This document shows, piece by piece, positions 34,282 through 41,671 of a stretch of 64,000 bases of DNA. Each line of letters opens with the position of its first letter. The first letter of the stretch is position 1. Source of the stretch: Candidatus Omnitrophota bacterium (GTDB lineage Bacteria; Hinthialibacterota; Hinthialibacteria; OLB16); the NCBI GenBank assembly GCA_020632575.1, contig JACKFH010000006.1:1-64000 (forward strand), written 5' to 3'. A model generated the notes under the pieces. It was not told the DNA's origin. It saw only the letters and a list, made by a program, of their open reading frames with translations, and made no database searches. The position numbers and the translations under genes were made by a program.

Positions 34282-35517
34282 TCATTCCTCCGGTTTTCGG
34301 TTGACTTTGGTCTCCTTCCCACCCTGAATTCTTTTGATTTTTTCAAGGCTTTTCTGGACAGAAGATGGGTCTGGAAGAACTTCGAAAGCGATTTGAAACT
34401 GCCGACTCTCGCCGGGCTTGAGCTTGGGCACTCGCCCTTTCTCCCTCTCGATCTGACGGTTGTGGGGAAAGCTGGTTCCCGGTTCGATTCCAGTCACATA
34501 TCCCGCATCCAACGCGGGAAGATTCTTCCATTGGGTCAGGAATGGCAGTTCCTCCACCGAAAAGGACATCGAGACCCCGCGATTCCCGCTCGCGTTCTTC
34601 AGCATTACTTGAGTGAGATCGTCGTCACCCGCGTAGAGTTCCATACAATAGACCTGCTCCACGAACCCCGGAGTGGGCCCATCGTAAACCGCGGCCCGGT
34701 CGATCGATTGAGCCGCGTGCTCGTTGAACGGGGTGACCTCTCGAATGGGAGCGACAAATTCGGCGCCCTTCTCCAATAGCGGTGGTCCGAAATTCGTGTG
34801 GTAAAGCATCTGGAACTCTTGATCGTCCGCCCCCTCGTTGACCAACCGATCGGTGACGGTGAGCTGCAGTGATCCAGGCGTCGTGGAAATCTCGGTCCAG
34901 AGTTCAAGTTGCGGCCCATAGAACATCCGCTCGTCGACCCGCCCACGCACTCGAATCGTATGTGGCGGTTCCTCATCGATGACCACCTCCACCTCCGAGG
35001 CCGGGATATTGGCCACCTTGCCATGGAGCGTGAGGTCCATGACCGCCTCATCGCCGACATTATTGATGAACTTGTCCTCACCGGGATGGCCAACCCATTC
35101 GAGACCGCATCGAACCATCCATTCGTTGAACCCTTCGAGCCAGCCTAATCCACCCCGTGAACTCAGATTGATAAAGGAGGGGTGAACAATCTCTTTGACG
35201 GGCGAATTCCACCCAAGGCGCAGGTCTCCCGAAACCACTTCGTAAATCCCCATTCCTCGGGTTGGGATCATTGTGAAGCGGAGTTTGCCGTTGTCCACAT
35301 GGATGACATCGACTCCCTCCTGCTTGCCACCATGGAGAACGTCCTTTCGGATGGAGACCGAGGAGTCCGTTTTGAAGGGAAATTCGGAGCCGGAAAGACT
35401 CCACTCCTCGACCCGGATGTTCTTCTCCACACTAATTAAGAGCTGACGGAAATCCTCCGCGTGGGACTTCGGTATCGTCAGGAATACGAACAGCACGATG
35501 ATCGCGTGAGTCTTCAT
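34282..35517 (-). CDS. Exported aldose-epimerase-like protein (DUF4432 type)
   Basis: The protein of about 410 residues has a signal peptide (MKTHAIIVLFVFLTIPKSHA) and a galactose-mutarotase-like beta-sandwich. Recognisable pieces are LRFTMIPTRGMGIYEVV and LRLGWNSPVKEIVHPSF near the N-terminus, FNEWMVRCGLEW, and MLYHTNFGPPLLEKGAEF, all characteristic of DUF4432 proteins. The fold binds sugars; mutarotase activity is unproven. GGAGGTGA lies just before two adjacent ATG codons (35520 and 35517); the second gives better spacing. It lies downstream of the PhoD-DUF1080 gene on the same strand with 28 bases between, so they are probably cotranscribed. The C-terminus is lysine-rich. Confidence 0.82.
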   Translation of the reverse strand: MKTHAIIVLFVFLTIPKSHAEDFRQLLISVEKNIRVEEWSLSGSEFPFKTDSSVSIRKDVLHGGKQEGVDVIHVDNGKLRFTMIPTRGMGIYEVVSGDLRLGWNSPVKEIVHPSFINLSSRGGLGWLEGFNEWMVRCGLEWVGHPGEDKFINNVGDEAVMDLTLHGKVANIPASEVEVVIDEEPPHTIRVRGRVDERMFYGPQLELWTEISTTPGSLQLTVTDRLVNEGADDQEFQMLYHTNFGPPLLEKGAEFVAPIREVTPFNEHAAQSIDRAAVYDGPTPGFVEQVYCMELYAGDDDLTQVMLKNASGNRGVSMSFSVEELPFLTQWKNLPALDAGYVTGIEPGTSFPHNRQIEREKGRVPKLKPGESRQFQIAFEVLPDPSSVQKSLEKIKRIQGGKETKVNRKPEE

Positions 35518-35545
35518 CATCTTCACCTCCATGTCGGTTAAGCGT

Positions 35546-37177
35546 TCACTTCAAGGGTTGCAGATAGATGTTTCGAAATTCGAGAACATCCCCATGACCG
35601 GCGAATCCAATGTGGCCGCTTTCACGTGCGGCGCCGGGGTGCTCGCTCCCGTCCATGGGTCCGTTCTTCAGTTCTTCATCGAGATTAATGTCCACGATGG
35701 TGAATCCGTTGACGGTGACCTGGATATCCCGCCCCTTGGCCACAACCTCCTCGGAATTCCACTCGCCGACCGGGTTCTTGAATCCATGGATGGCAGGCGC
35801 GATGCCATAAACCGAACCGTGGTATTGCCAGGGTTTGAGATGGAGATATTTATCCGAGGTGTCCTCGAGGATCTGCAGTTCCATTCCCGCGTAGGCCGGG
35901 GTTCCCTCCAAAGGCGACCGAATCGCGAGACCGTTGTTGGCGCCGGGAGTGAACTTGAAATCGAAACGGAGGACAAAATCGGAATACTCTTTTTCGGTGA
36001 ACAGATTTCCCCCCGGCTTACAGAGCAAGATCCCGTCCCGCGCCTGATACCCTTTGGTGTCCCCCACCCAACCGGACAGGTCTTTTCCATTGAAAAGCGA
36101 AACAAAACCTGGCGGTAGATAATCCTCGGAATAGGGCCAAAGGTCATTCAGACGGACCCGCTGCTGAATCGCAACCTTGCCCGAACCATCGAGAACCTGT
36201 AAGCGGATCAGTGGATCCTCCTGGGACCAATCGATATCGATCATCCCGAAATTATCGTCGAAATACATGCCGCCGACGCGGTGTTCGTTAACCTCGCTCC
36301 GCCAAGGGTGCCCCTGGTTTAAGCTGCTTGAGGTCACATCGTAGAGCGGGTATCCAACTTCCCCTTCGATTCGGTCAATTTCAGCGGTGTGTCGGTCTCC
36401 AGAAACGATCACCACCCCGTTGGCCTTGGTCTTTTTGATAAGGTCAAACAACCTCTGACGCTCGAGAGGGAAGTTCCCCCATTTCTCGAATCGGTGACGG
36501 TTGGCGATCACTTGTACGCTGGAGGCGATAATCCTGAGATCGGCCGGGACTTTCAGTTGCTCCTCCAACCATGCCCACTGAGCCTCTCCCAGCATGGTGG
36601 ACGCGGGATCGTAGTCGGGAACGTAGGAACCGCCGACTCCCTCGCCTTCTTCAAAGGGATTCTCCTCGGTCTTGAGCGGGCTTCTAAAGTAGCGTGTGTC
36701 GAGGAGGATCACCTGAACTCGCTTTCCCTCCGGCCCGAAAACTTTCGCGTCATAAACGCCGTCGCTCTTCCGGCGGGGGGAGTCTTGAGGTTCGCCGAAG
36801 AAATCGAGAAAGACCTTTTGCGACTCCTTCTTCATGGGATAGTCGGCCCCGCCATCGTTGACCCCGTAGTCGTGGTCATCCCAGGTGGCCAGAATCGGGC
36901 AGGTCTCTTTCAATTTCTGATACCCGGGTTCGCTCGCCAACATGTTCCACTTCTCCTTGAGGACCTCCATGTCCTCCGAGTCTCCATAGATGTTGTCGCC
37001 AATAAATAGAAAGACATCGGGATCGCTGGCGGCAATCGAATCCCAAATCGGTTGGGGTTGCCCCTGACGGGCGCAGGACCCGAAAGCAATCCTCGAAAGG
37101 ACCCCTTCTTCGGCCCGCGCGGTTAAGGGAGTCAGAACAAACAGGATGGACAGAACAAAACCAAAGAATTTACGCAT
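35546..37177 (-). CDS. PhoD-like alkaline phosphatase fused to a DUF1080 (concanavalin-like) domain
   Basis: The 543-residue protein has a signal peptide (MRKFFGFVLSILFVLTPLTARA). A PhoD-type metallophosphatase domain follows with IAFGSCARQGQPQPIWD, FIGDNIYGD (Asp61), TWDDHDYGVND (Asp100-Asp103) and IVSGDRHTAEID, which together supply the metal ligands. From about residue 350 a DUF1080 domain begins: FVSLFNGKDLSGWVGD, then FRFDFKFTPGANNGLAIRSP-type text and GHIGFAGHGDVLEFRNIYL. DUF1080 domains are jelly-rolls that bind or hydrolyse sugars (3-keto-disaccharide hydrolases). The fusion points to a phosphodiester or phosphate group attached to a glycan as substrate, but this is inference. GTGAGG precedes the ATG at 37177. 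The epimerase-like gene follows. Confidence 0.88.
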   Translation of the reverse strand: MRKFFGFVLSILFVLTPLTARAEEGVLSRIAFGSCARQGQPQPIWDSIAASDPDVFLFIGDNIYGDSEDMEVLKEKWNMLASEPGYQKLKETCPILATWDDHDYGVNDGGADYPMKKESQKVFLDFFGEPQDSPRRKSDGVYDAKVFGPEGKRVQVILLDTRYFRSPLKTEENPFEEGEGVGGSYVPDYDPASTMLGEAQWAWLEEQLKVPADLRIIASSVQVIANRHRFEKWGNFPLERQRLFDLIKKTKANGVVIVSGDRHTAEIDRIEGEVGYPLYDVTSSSLNQGHPWRSEVNEHRVGGMYFDDNFGMIDIDWSQEDPLIRLQVLDGSGKVAIQQRVRLNDLWPYSEDYLPPGFVSLFNGKDLSGWVGDTKGYQARDGILLCKPGGNLFTEKEYSDFVLRFDFKFTPGANNGLAIRSPLEGTPAYAGMELQILEDTSDKYLHLKPWQYHGSVYGIAPAIHGFKNPVGEWNSEEVVAKGRDIQVTVNGFTIVDINLDEELKNGPMDGSEHPGAARESGHIGFAGHGDVLEFRNIYLQPLK

Positions 37178-37363
37178 CGTTGTGGCCTCACAAGTCATTG
37201 AAATCGAATTGAACGGTCGATGGTAACTTGACGGGGCGGATCTCGCAATTCAGCGCGCACAACCCCAAAAGGATTGGGTTGCCGACCCTTTCCGTAACCA
37301 CTAACCTAACGTCAATTGTGACAAGAACGAAGGTTCAGACGAAATCGATGGGAGGACCGAAAC

Positions 37364-37783
37364 TTGAAAGTATTGAGAATCTCATTGCCGGCGGTCGTTG
37401 TTTGCCTCGCCTTAGCGCTTTACGCCGAACCCAATGACAACGCCAGAGTCGAGGTCCTCGCCAAGACTTCCAAGATGTGGGATGGCTCCCCGCTCCCGGA
37501 TTACCCCAAGGAGAATCCGGAAGTCACCATCCTCAAAGTCACCATACCCGCGCACACCGAACTTCCGATGCATAAACATGCGGTGATCAATGCGGGATAT
37601 GTCCTGTCGGGCGAATTGACGGTGGTCTCCGAGGAGGGGCCGGAAATGACTTTGAAGGCCGGAGACACTCTCGTCGAACTGGTGGACAAATGGCACTATG
37701 GGAAGAACGAGGGAGACGAGGATGTCGAAATCGTCGTCTTCTACGCTGGCGAGAAAGACAAACCGATCACAATAAAAAAATGA
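37364..37783 (+). CDS. Exported small cupin protein
   Basis: The 139-residue protein has a short hydrophobic signal (LRISLPAVVVCLALALYA) and one cupin beta-barrel. The metal-binding motif is IPAHTELPMHKHAVINAGYV followed by LSGELTVV and LVELVDKWHYGKNEGDEDVE, giving the His-x-His and later His/Glu ligands. The start is TTG at 37364, supported by GGGAGG 8 bases upstream and by the signal peptide that follows directly; no ATG or GTG fits. Single-domain periplasmic cupins bind small molecules or act on sugars and thiols; the role here cannot be told. It is divergent from the PhoD-DUF1080 gene across about 190 bases in which no gene or clear promoter was seen. Confidence 0.85.
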   Translation: MKVLRISLPAVVVCLALALYAEPNDNARVEVLAKTSKMWDGSPLPDYPKENPEVTILKVTIPAHTELPMHKHAVINAGYVLSGELTVVSEEGPEMTLKAGDTLVELVDKWHYGKNEGDEDVEIVVFYAGEKDKPITIKK

Positions 37784-37809
37784 ACGCTTCACCTGTCAAA
37801 GAAGCGTTC
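37782..37809. terminator. Hairpin overlapping the cupin stop
   Basis: GAACGCTTC (37782-37790) pairs with 37801-37809 across a 10-base loop. An A-run on its left side would give a U-run only on the minus strand, where no gene ends. It may be an mRNA-stabilising stem rather than a terminator. Confidence 0.3.
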
Positions 37810-37842
37810 GCATTCGAATCGAAATAAGGATTCATTGACTCT

Positions 37843-38958
37843 ATGGTTTCACTCTTAATCGTATTCGCCCTGATCGCAATTCTCATCTCCTTCCTCTGCT
37901 CGATGTGGGAGGCGGTCCTTTTGAGCATCACCCCCTCTTACGCCCAAATTAAACTCCAAGACGGAACCAAAACCGGGAAACTGATCGAAGCCTTCAAGCA
38001 GAACATCGACCGTCCCCTCTCGGCCATCCTGACCCTCAACACAATCGCCCACACAGTCGGGGCAATCGGTGTTGGACATCAGGCCGCGATGATCTGGGAG
38101 GAAACCAACCCCTTCATCACCAATTTGGTCGTGCCTGTGGTCATGACCCTGGCGATTCTGATCCTTTCGGAAATCATTCCGAAAACAATTGGGGCCAATT
38201 ATTGGCCCGAACTGGCGCCATTCACCGTTCAATCCTTATCGTTCATTATCACATGTCTCTATCCACTGGTTTGGGTTAGCCAACTCATCACCAAAGCCCT
38301 GAAAAAAGACAAATCGAGAAGCATCTTTTCACGAACCGATTTCCTCGCCATGGCCGAGATCGGAGTACGAGAGGGGCTCTTCGAACAGTCGGAGTCGGAG
38401 ATTCTCCACAACCTGCTCCGGTTCAACACCATTCAGGTCAAGGATGTCATGACTCCTCGCACCGTGGTCAAAGTCGCTCCCGAGGAAATGACCCTTCAGG
38501 AGTTCTACGATCGGAATAAAACCTTGCGTTTCTCTCGCATCCCGATTCACCAGGGCGAGCACATGGAGCATGTCACGGGATACATCCTCAAGGATGAGTT
38601 GCTTGGTAAATTGGTCCAGGACAAAGGGGAGGAACGTCTCTCTTCCATCAAACGCGAAATCCTGGTTGTCCATGAAAACTTCCCCATCCCCGAGATCTTC
38701 AGTCGATTCCTCGAAAAGCGGGAACACATCGCGTTGGTGGTCGATGAGTTCGGCGGCATGGAGGGGATCGTGACTATGGAGGATGTGATCGAAACGCTGC
38801 TCGGGATGGAAATTGTCGATGAGTATGACAGCACCGCCGACATGCAGGCCCTGGCCCGCAAGAACTGGGAAAGACGCGCCAAACACCTCGGCCTAATCGA
38901 GGAAAAACAAAACTCGGAAGAAAAGCGCAAGTTCGGGCACGACACCGAGAATGAGTGA
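37843..38958 (+). CDS. CNNM/CorC (HlyC)-family transporter-like membrane protein
   Basis: The 371-residue protein has the CNNM/DUF21 membrane domain in its first 150 residues, with LCSMWEAVLLSITPSYAQIK, ILTLNTIAHTVGAIGVG and ILSEIIPKTIGANYWPE. Two CBS domains follow (VKDVMTPRTVVKVAPEE and VDEFGGMEGIVTMEDVIE). This family mediates or regulates Mg2+/Co2+ efflux; the old name haemolysin C is misleading. The C-terminal CorC/HlyC transporter-associated domain is missing; the protein ends soon after the CBS pair in a charged tail. The stop overlaps the start of the serine hydrolase gene by 8 bases, implying coupled translation of two proteins with no obvious common pathway. Confidence 0.92.
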   Translation: MVSLLIVFALIAILISFLCSMWEAVLLSITPSYAQIKLQDGTKTGKLIEAFKQNIDRPLSAILTLNTIAHTVGAIGVGHQAAMIWEETNPFITNLVVPVVMTLAILILSEIIPKTIGANYWPELAPFTVQSLSFIITCLYPLVWVSQLITKALKKDKSRSIFSRTDFLAMAEIGVREGLFEQSESEILHNLLRFNTIQVKDVMTPRTVVKVAPEEMTLQEFYDRNKTLRFSRIPIHQGEHMEHVTGYILKDELLGKLVQDKGEERLSSIKREILVVHENFPIPEIFSRFLEKREHIALVVDEFGGMEGIVTMEDVIETLLGMEIVDEYDSTADMQALARKNWERRAKHLGLIEEKQNSEEKRKFGHDTENE

Positions 38959-40033
38959 CCGCCCTAAGAGAGGCCCCCTCCCCATGAGACTACCCCCCCT
39001 TTTCATCCTACCCGTATTGCTATTCTTAACTCTGCCATGTCTGTCCCATGCGGAGAATGTTTTTCCCGGCGATCATTGGGAAACCCGATCTCCAGAGGAG
39101 GTGGGATTAAAAAAGGAGCCACTCGATCAACTCGCGAAAGATCTCGGCGGACGGGGGTGTGTCGTCAAGGATGGCTATCTTGTCCAAGAATGGGGGGACA
39201 CCTCCGAGCGCGGAGATTGGCTCTCCTCGGCCAAGCCGGTCCTCTCGACTCTCCTCTTCTTCGCCATCGAGGAGGGGCTTGTAGAGAGCGTCGATCAACC
39301 CATCGCTGAATTCGGATGGGACTTGAAGGACAAGGACCAAGGGATCACGTTTCGTCATCTCGGGGCCATGACAAGTGGCTACGCTCGCCCAGAAGGGCCG
39401 GGTGAGGCCTTTGCCTACAACGACTTCGCGATCCAACTCTACCAAAAAACCCTCTTCGATAAGGTTTTCAAGCAAGACCCGAAAGAGGCTGCCGAGCAAC
39501 CCAACCGTTTGGGAGCACTCAATCTCGAAAGGGGATTGAGTTTTCGCGAGGGCAACCGTCGTCTCTCAGCGTCGGCAAAGGATTTCGCGCGCATCGCCTG
39601 GTTCTGGCTGAACAAGGGCGCCTGGAACGGAACTCAGGCGCTTCCCGAGAAATACTTCGACGACTACCTGAAGCCGCTGGTTCCCAAGGACCTGCCCCAC
39701 ACCAAGAAGGCTGAAACCGACGATTATCTCGGGATCGGCTCATTCGGGGGCGGGTCCGATCATTTCACCGAATTCGGCCCCGGCATCTACGGTTTCAATT
39801 GGTGGTTCAACTCAACCGGCCGTGACCATCCCGACACACTCACTTGGCCCGACGCTCCCCCCGACGCCTACATGTCAATCGGCGCCGGCGGAAACTGTTC
39901 CATCATCATCCCCTCCGAGAGTCTCGTGATTGCCTGCGCCAAAGGAGATTGGGGAAAACTCAAAGCCGGCGTAAAGAACACACGAATGAACCATCACTTC
40001 CAACTCATCAATCAAGCGCTTGGCAAGGATTAG
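38951..40033 (+). CDS. Exported serine hydrolase of the beta-lactamase/PBP4* fold
   Basis: The 360-residue protein has a signal peptide (about 1-35, cleavage near SHA-E) and a class C beta-lactamase-like domain. The nucleophile motif SxxK is Ser92-Ser-Ala-Lys95 in WLSSAKPVLSTLLFFAIEEG. The second motif is Tyr156-Asn in FAYNDFAIQLYQ. ITFRHLGAMTSGYARP corresponds to the conserved LLxHTSG stretch. Proteins of this type cleave or transfer acyl groups on peptides, esters or wall fragments; most lack true beta-lactamase activity. The start overlaps the CorC-like stop by 8 bases, so they are coupled. Beyond its stop lies a repeat-rich 250-base gap. Confidence 0.88.
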   Translation: MSDRPKRGPLPMRLPPLFILPVLLFLTLPCLSHAENVFPGDHWETRSPEEVGLKKEPLDQLAKDLGGRGCVVKDGYLVQEWGDTSERGDWLSSAKPVLSTLLFFAIEEGLVESVDQPIAEFGWDLKDKDQGITFRHLGAMTSGYARPEGPGEAFAYNDFAIQLYQKTLFDKVFKQDPKEAAEQPNRLGALNLERGLSFREGNRRLSASAKDFARIAWFWLNKGAWNGTQALPEKYFDDYLKPLVPKDLPHTKKAETDDYLGIGSFGGGSDHFTEFGPGIYGFNWWFNSTGRDHPDTLTWPDAPPDAYMSIGAGGNCSIIIPSESLVIACAKGDWGKLKAGVKNTRMNHHFQLINQALGKD

Positions 40034-40108
40034 GGTCTAAGAGTCTATCAAGTGTCATTTCGAGCCTGCAGCGGCGTGGCCGCTGATTAGTAAAAGGAAA
40101 CCGAATGC

Positions 40109-40178
40109 GTCATACCCGCGAAGGCGGGTATCCAGGGCAGGACCTCCCCCTCTGGATTCCCGCCTTCGCAGGAATGAC
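40109..40178. repeat. Dispersed REP-like palindrome (CCCGCGAAGGCGGG type)
   Basis: The arms 40109-40135 and 40152-40178 match at about 24 of 27 positions in inverted orientation, with 16 bases between them. The text GTCATxCCxGCGAAGGCGGG then xATCCAG is a repeat found dispersed in many bacterial genomes. It lies between convergent genes. Confidence 0.8.
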
Positions 40179-40186
40179 TCCATCCC

Positions 40187-40240
40187 AGTCTGTTTCAACA
40201 GACTTTGTATTGCGTAGCCACGTCTCTTTAGAGCGTGGCG
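40187..40240. repeat. Two hairpins related to those at 15489-15656
   Basis: AGTCTGTT (40187-40194) pairs perfectly with 40197-40204 across TC. The next element pairs GCCACG with CGTGGC (40216-40239) around a smaller inner stem. Both stem words recur in the 15489-15656 cluster (AGTCCGTT, GTCTGTT, GTAGCCACG), so they belong to one repeat vocabulary. Confidence 0.65.
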
Positions 40241-40283
40241 AGTTCGATCGCACCTGATGATTTGATCCTTCAATCGAGTTTTC

Positions 40284-41564
40284 TCACCCAAACCGCCCCA
40301 ACCCCACCCCCTTCAAATCCATCTCCGGCTCCTCACCCATCGCCAACCGCGCGGTCAGCTTCCCGGTGATCGGCCCAAGCAATATCCCGATCTTCGCGTG
40401 TCCCGCGGCGATAGTGAGGTTCTCGATCCCATTCGGTTTCCCAATCACGGGGAGTCCATCGGGAAGACAGGGACGCAACCCCGCCCAGGTCTCAACTGTC
40501 TCCCACTCTCCAAGGCCAGGCAGGAATCGGTGAATCGACTTGAGGATGCCATCAATGCGCCGAGGACTGATGGTGTAGTCGACACCCGTCAGTTCAAGAG
40601 TTCCCGCGAATCTAAGCAGGTCCCCCATTGGTGTGACTGCGACATAGGCCTCGGCGAGGATCATAGGGAGAGGAGGCATCTCTCCATCGAGTCGCACCGA
40701 AAGGCTGTACCCTTTGGCGGGTTGAAGCGGTATCCGCACCCCGATTTTTTTGAGGAGGGATGGAGACAAAGCGCCGGACGCCAAGACAACTCGCTCGCCA
40801 TGAAAGTCCCCATGGTCGGTCTTCGCACTCGTCACCCTTCCCTTCTCGATTGCGAGTTCCGTGACCTTGGTTCCCGTATGCACCTCCACGCCAAGATGTC
40901 GAACCGTCCTCAAAAGTCGCTCCATCAGCCGGTCGGGGATCACATGAGCGCTCTCAACATGATGCACGCCCCCCGCGATATCTTCCGAGGCGCTTGGAAC
41001 TCGTTCACGAACCTTCTTCGAATCGAGGACTTCCATCTCGAATCCCTCGGACTCGAGGTGCTTGGCCTCCTCAATCCCATTCTGGAAGTTGGCCTCCTCC
41101 TCATAGACATAGAGAAGGCCCTTGCGCGTATAACAGTCATCCCCGATGACCCCAGCATCCTCGAGTTCTCGATAGAGTCTCGCGCTCGCGACATTTAGTT
41201 CGAGCAGAGTCTTCGAAGCCGCTTGCACATGAGCCTCGGTGCAATGACTCCGAAACGCCCAAAGCCAACGAAGTAGATCGAGGTCCCAGCGCGGCCGAAT
41301 ATAAAAAGGACTTTCCGGGTCGAGCATCCATTTGAGTCCCTTCCCGATGATGGATGGCGCGGCGAGAGGAACGATATGACTGGGCACGACAAGACCCGCG
41401 TTGCCGTGGGTCGCCCCGGAACCGATTTCGTCCTTCTCCAATAAGAGGACGCTCACGCCCGCTTTGGCGGCATAATAAGCGGTGCAAAGTCCCATGATCC
41501 CGCCGCCGATAATCAACAGATCGGCTGAATTCGACTGCGATAAATGACTGAATTGTTTCTCCAT
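40284..41564 (-). CDS. FAD-dependent D-amino-acid dehydrogenase/oxidase-like protein (DadA type)
   Basis: The 426-residue protein has the DAO fold. LLIIGGGIMGLCTAYYAAKAG near the N-terminus binds the ADP of FAD, followed by LLLEKDEIGSGATHGNAGLV. The C-terminal blocks are ETWAGLRPCLPDGLPVIGKP and TIAAGHAKIGILLGPITGKL, matching DadA and related amino-acid dehydrogenases. It has no signal peptide. DadA-type enzymes deaminate D-amino acids (alanine preferred in Escherichia coli) and feed electrons to quinone. The ATG at 41564 lies after a GA-rich purine stretch; upstream codons are not conserved. It is divergent from the third beta-helix gene and convergent with the serine hydrolase across the repeat-rich gap. 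Confidence 0.87.
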   Translation of the reverse strand: MEKQFSHLSQSNSADLLIIGGGIMGLCTAYYAAKAGVSVLLLEKDEIGSGATHGNAGLVVPSHIVPLAAPSIIGKGLKWMLDPESPFYIRPRWDLDLLRWLWAFRSHCTEAHVQAASKTLLELNVASARLYRELEDAGVIGDDCYTRKGLLYVYEEEANFQNGIEEAKHLESEGFEMEVLDSKKVRERVPSASEDIAGGVHHVESAHVIPDRLMERLLRTVRHLGVEVHTGTKVTELAIEKGRVTSAKTDHGDFHGERVVLASGALSPSLLKKIGVRIPLQPAKGYSLSVRLDGEMPPLPMILAEAYVAVTPMGDLLRFAGTLELTGVDYTISPRRIDGILKSIHRFLPGLGEWETVETWAGLRPCLPDGLPVIGKPNGIENLTIAAGHAKIGILLGPITGKLTARLAMGEEPEMDLKGVGLGRFG

Positions 41565-41671
41565 TTTTCCCTCTCCCCCTCTTCCGTAAAGCTCATAATT
41601 CAAGATACTTCCATGAACCGAGAGCCGCCCAGCAAATCCTGTCTTTCGGCCTCTCCCAAAGGAGTTTCAAC

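Noticed and set aside
38951..40033. Antibiotic-resistance beta-lactamase
   Set aside because: SxxK and YxN motifs are present, but the text is closer to esterase/peptidase-type PBP4* proteins and nothing else suggests resistance.
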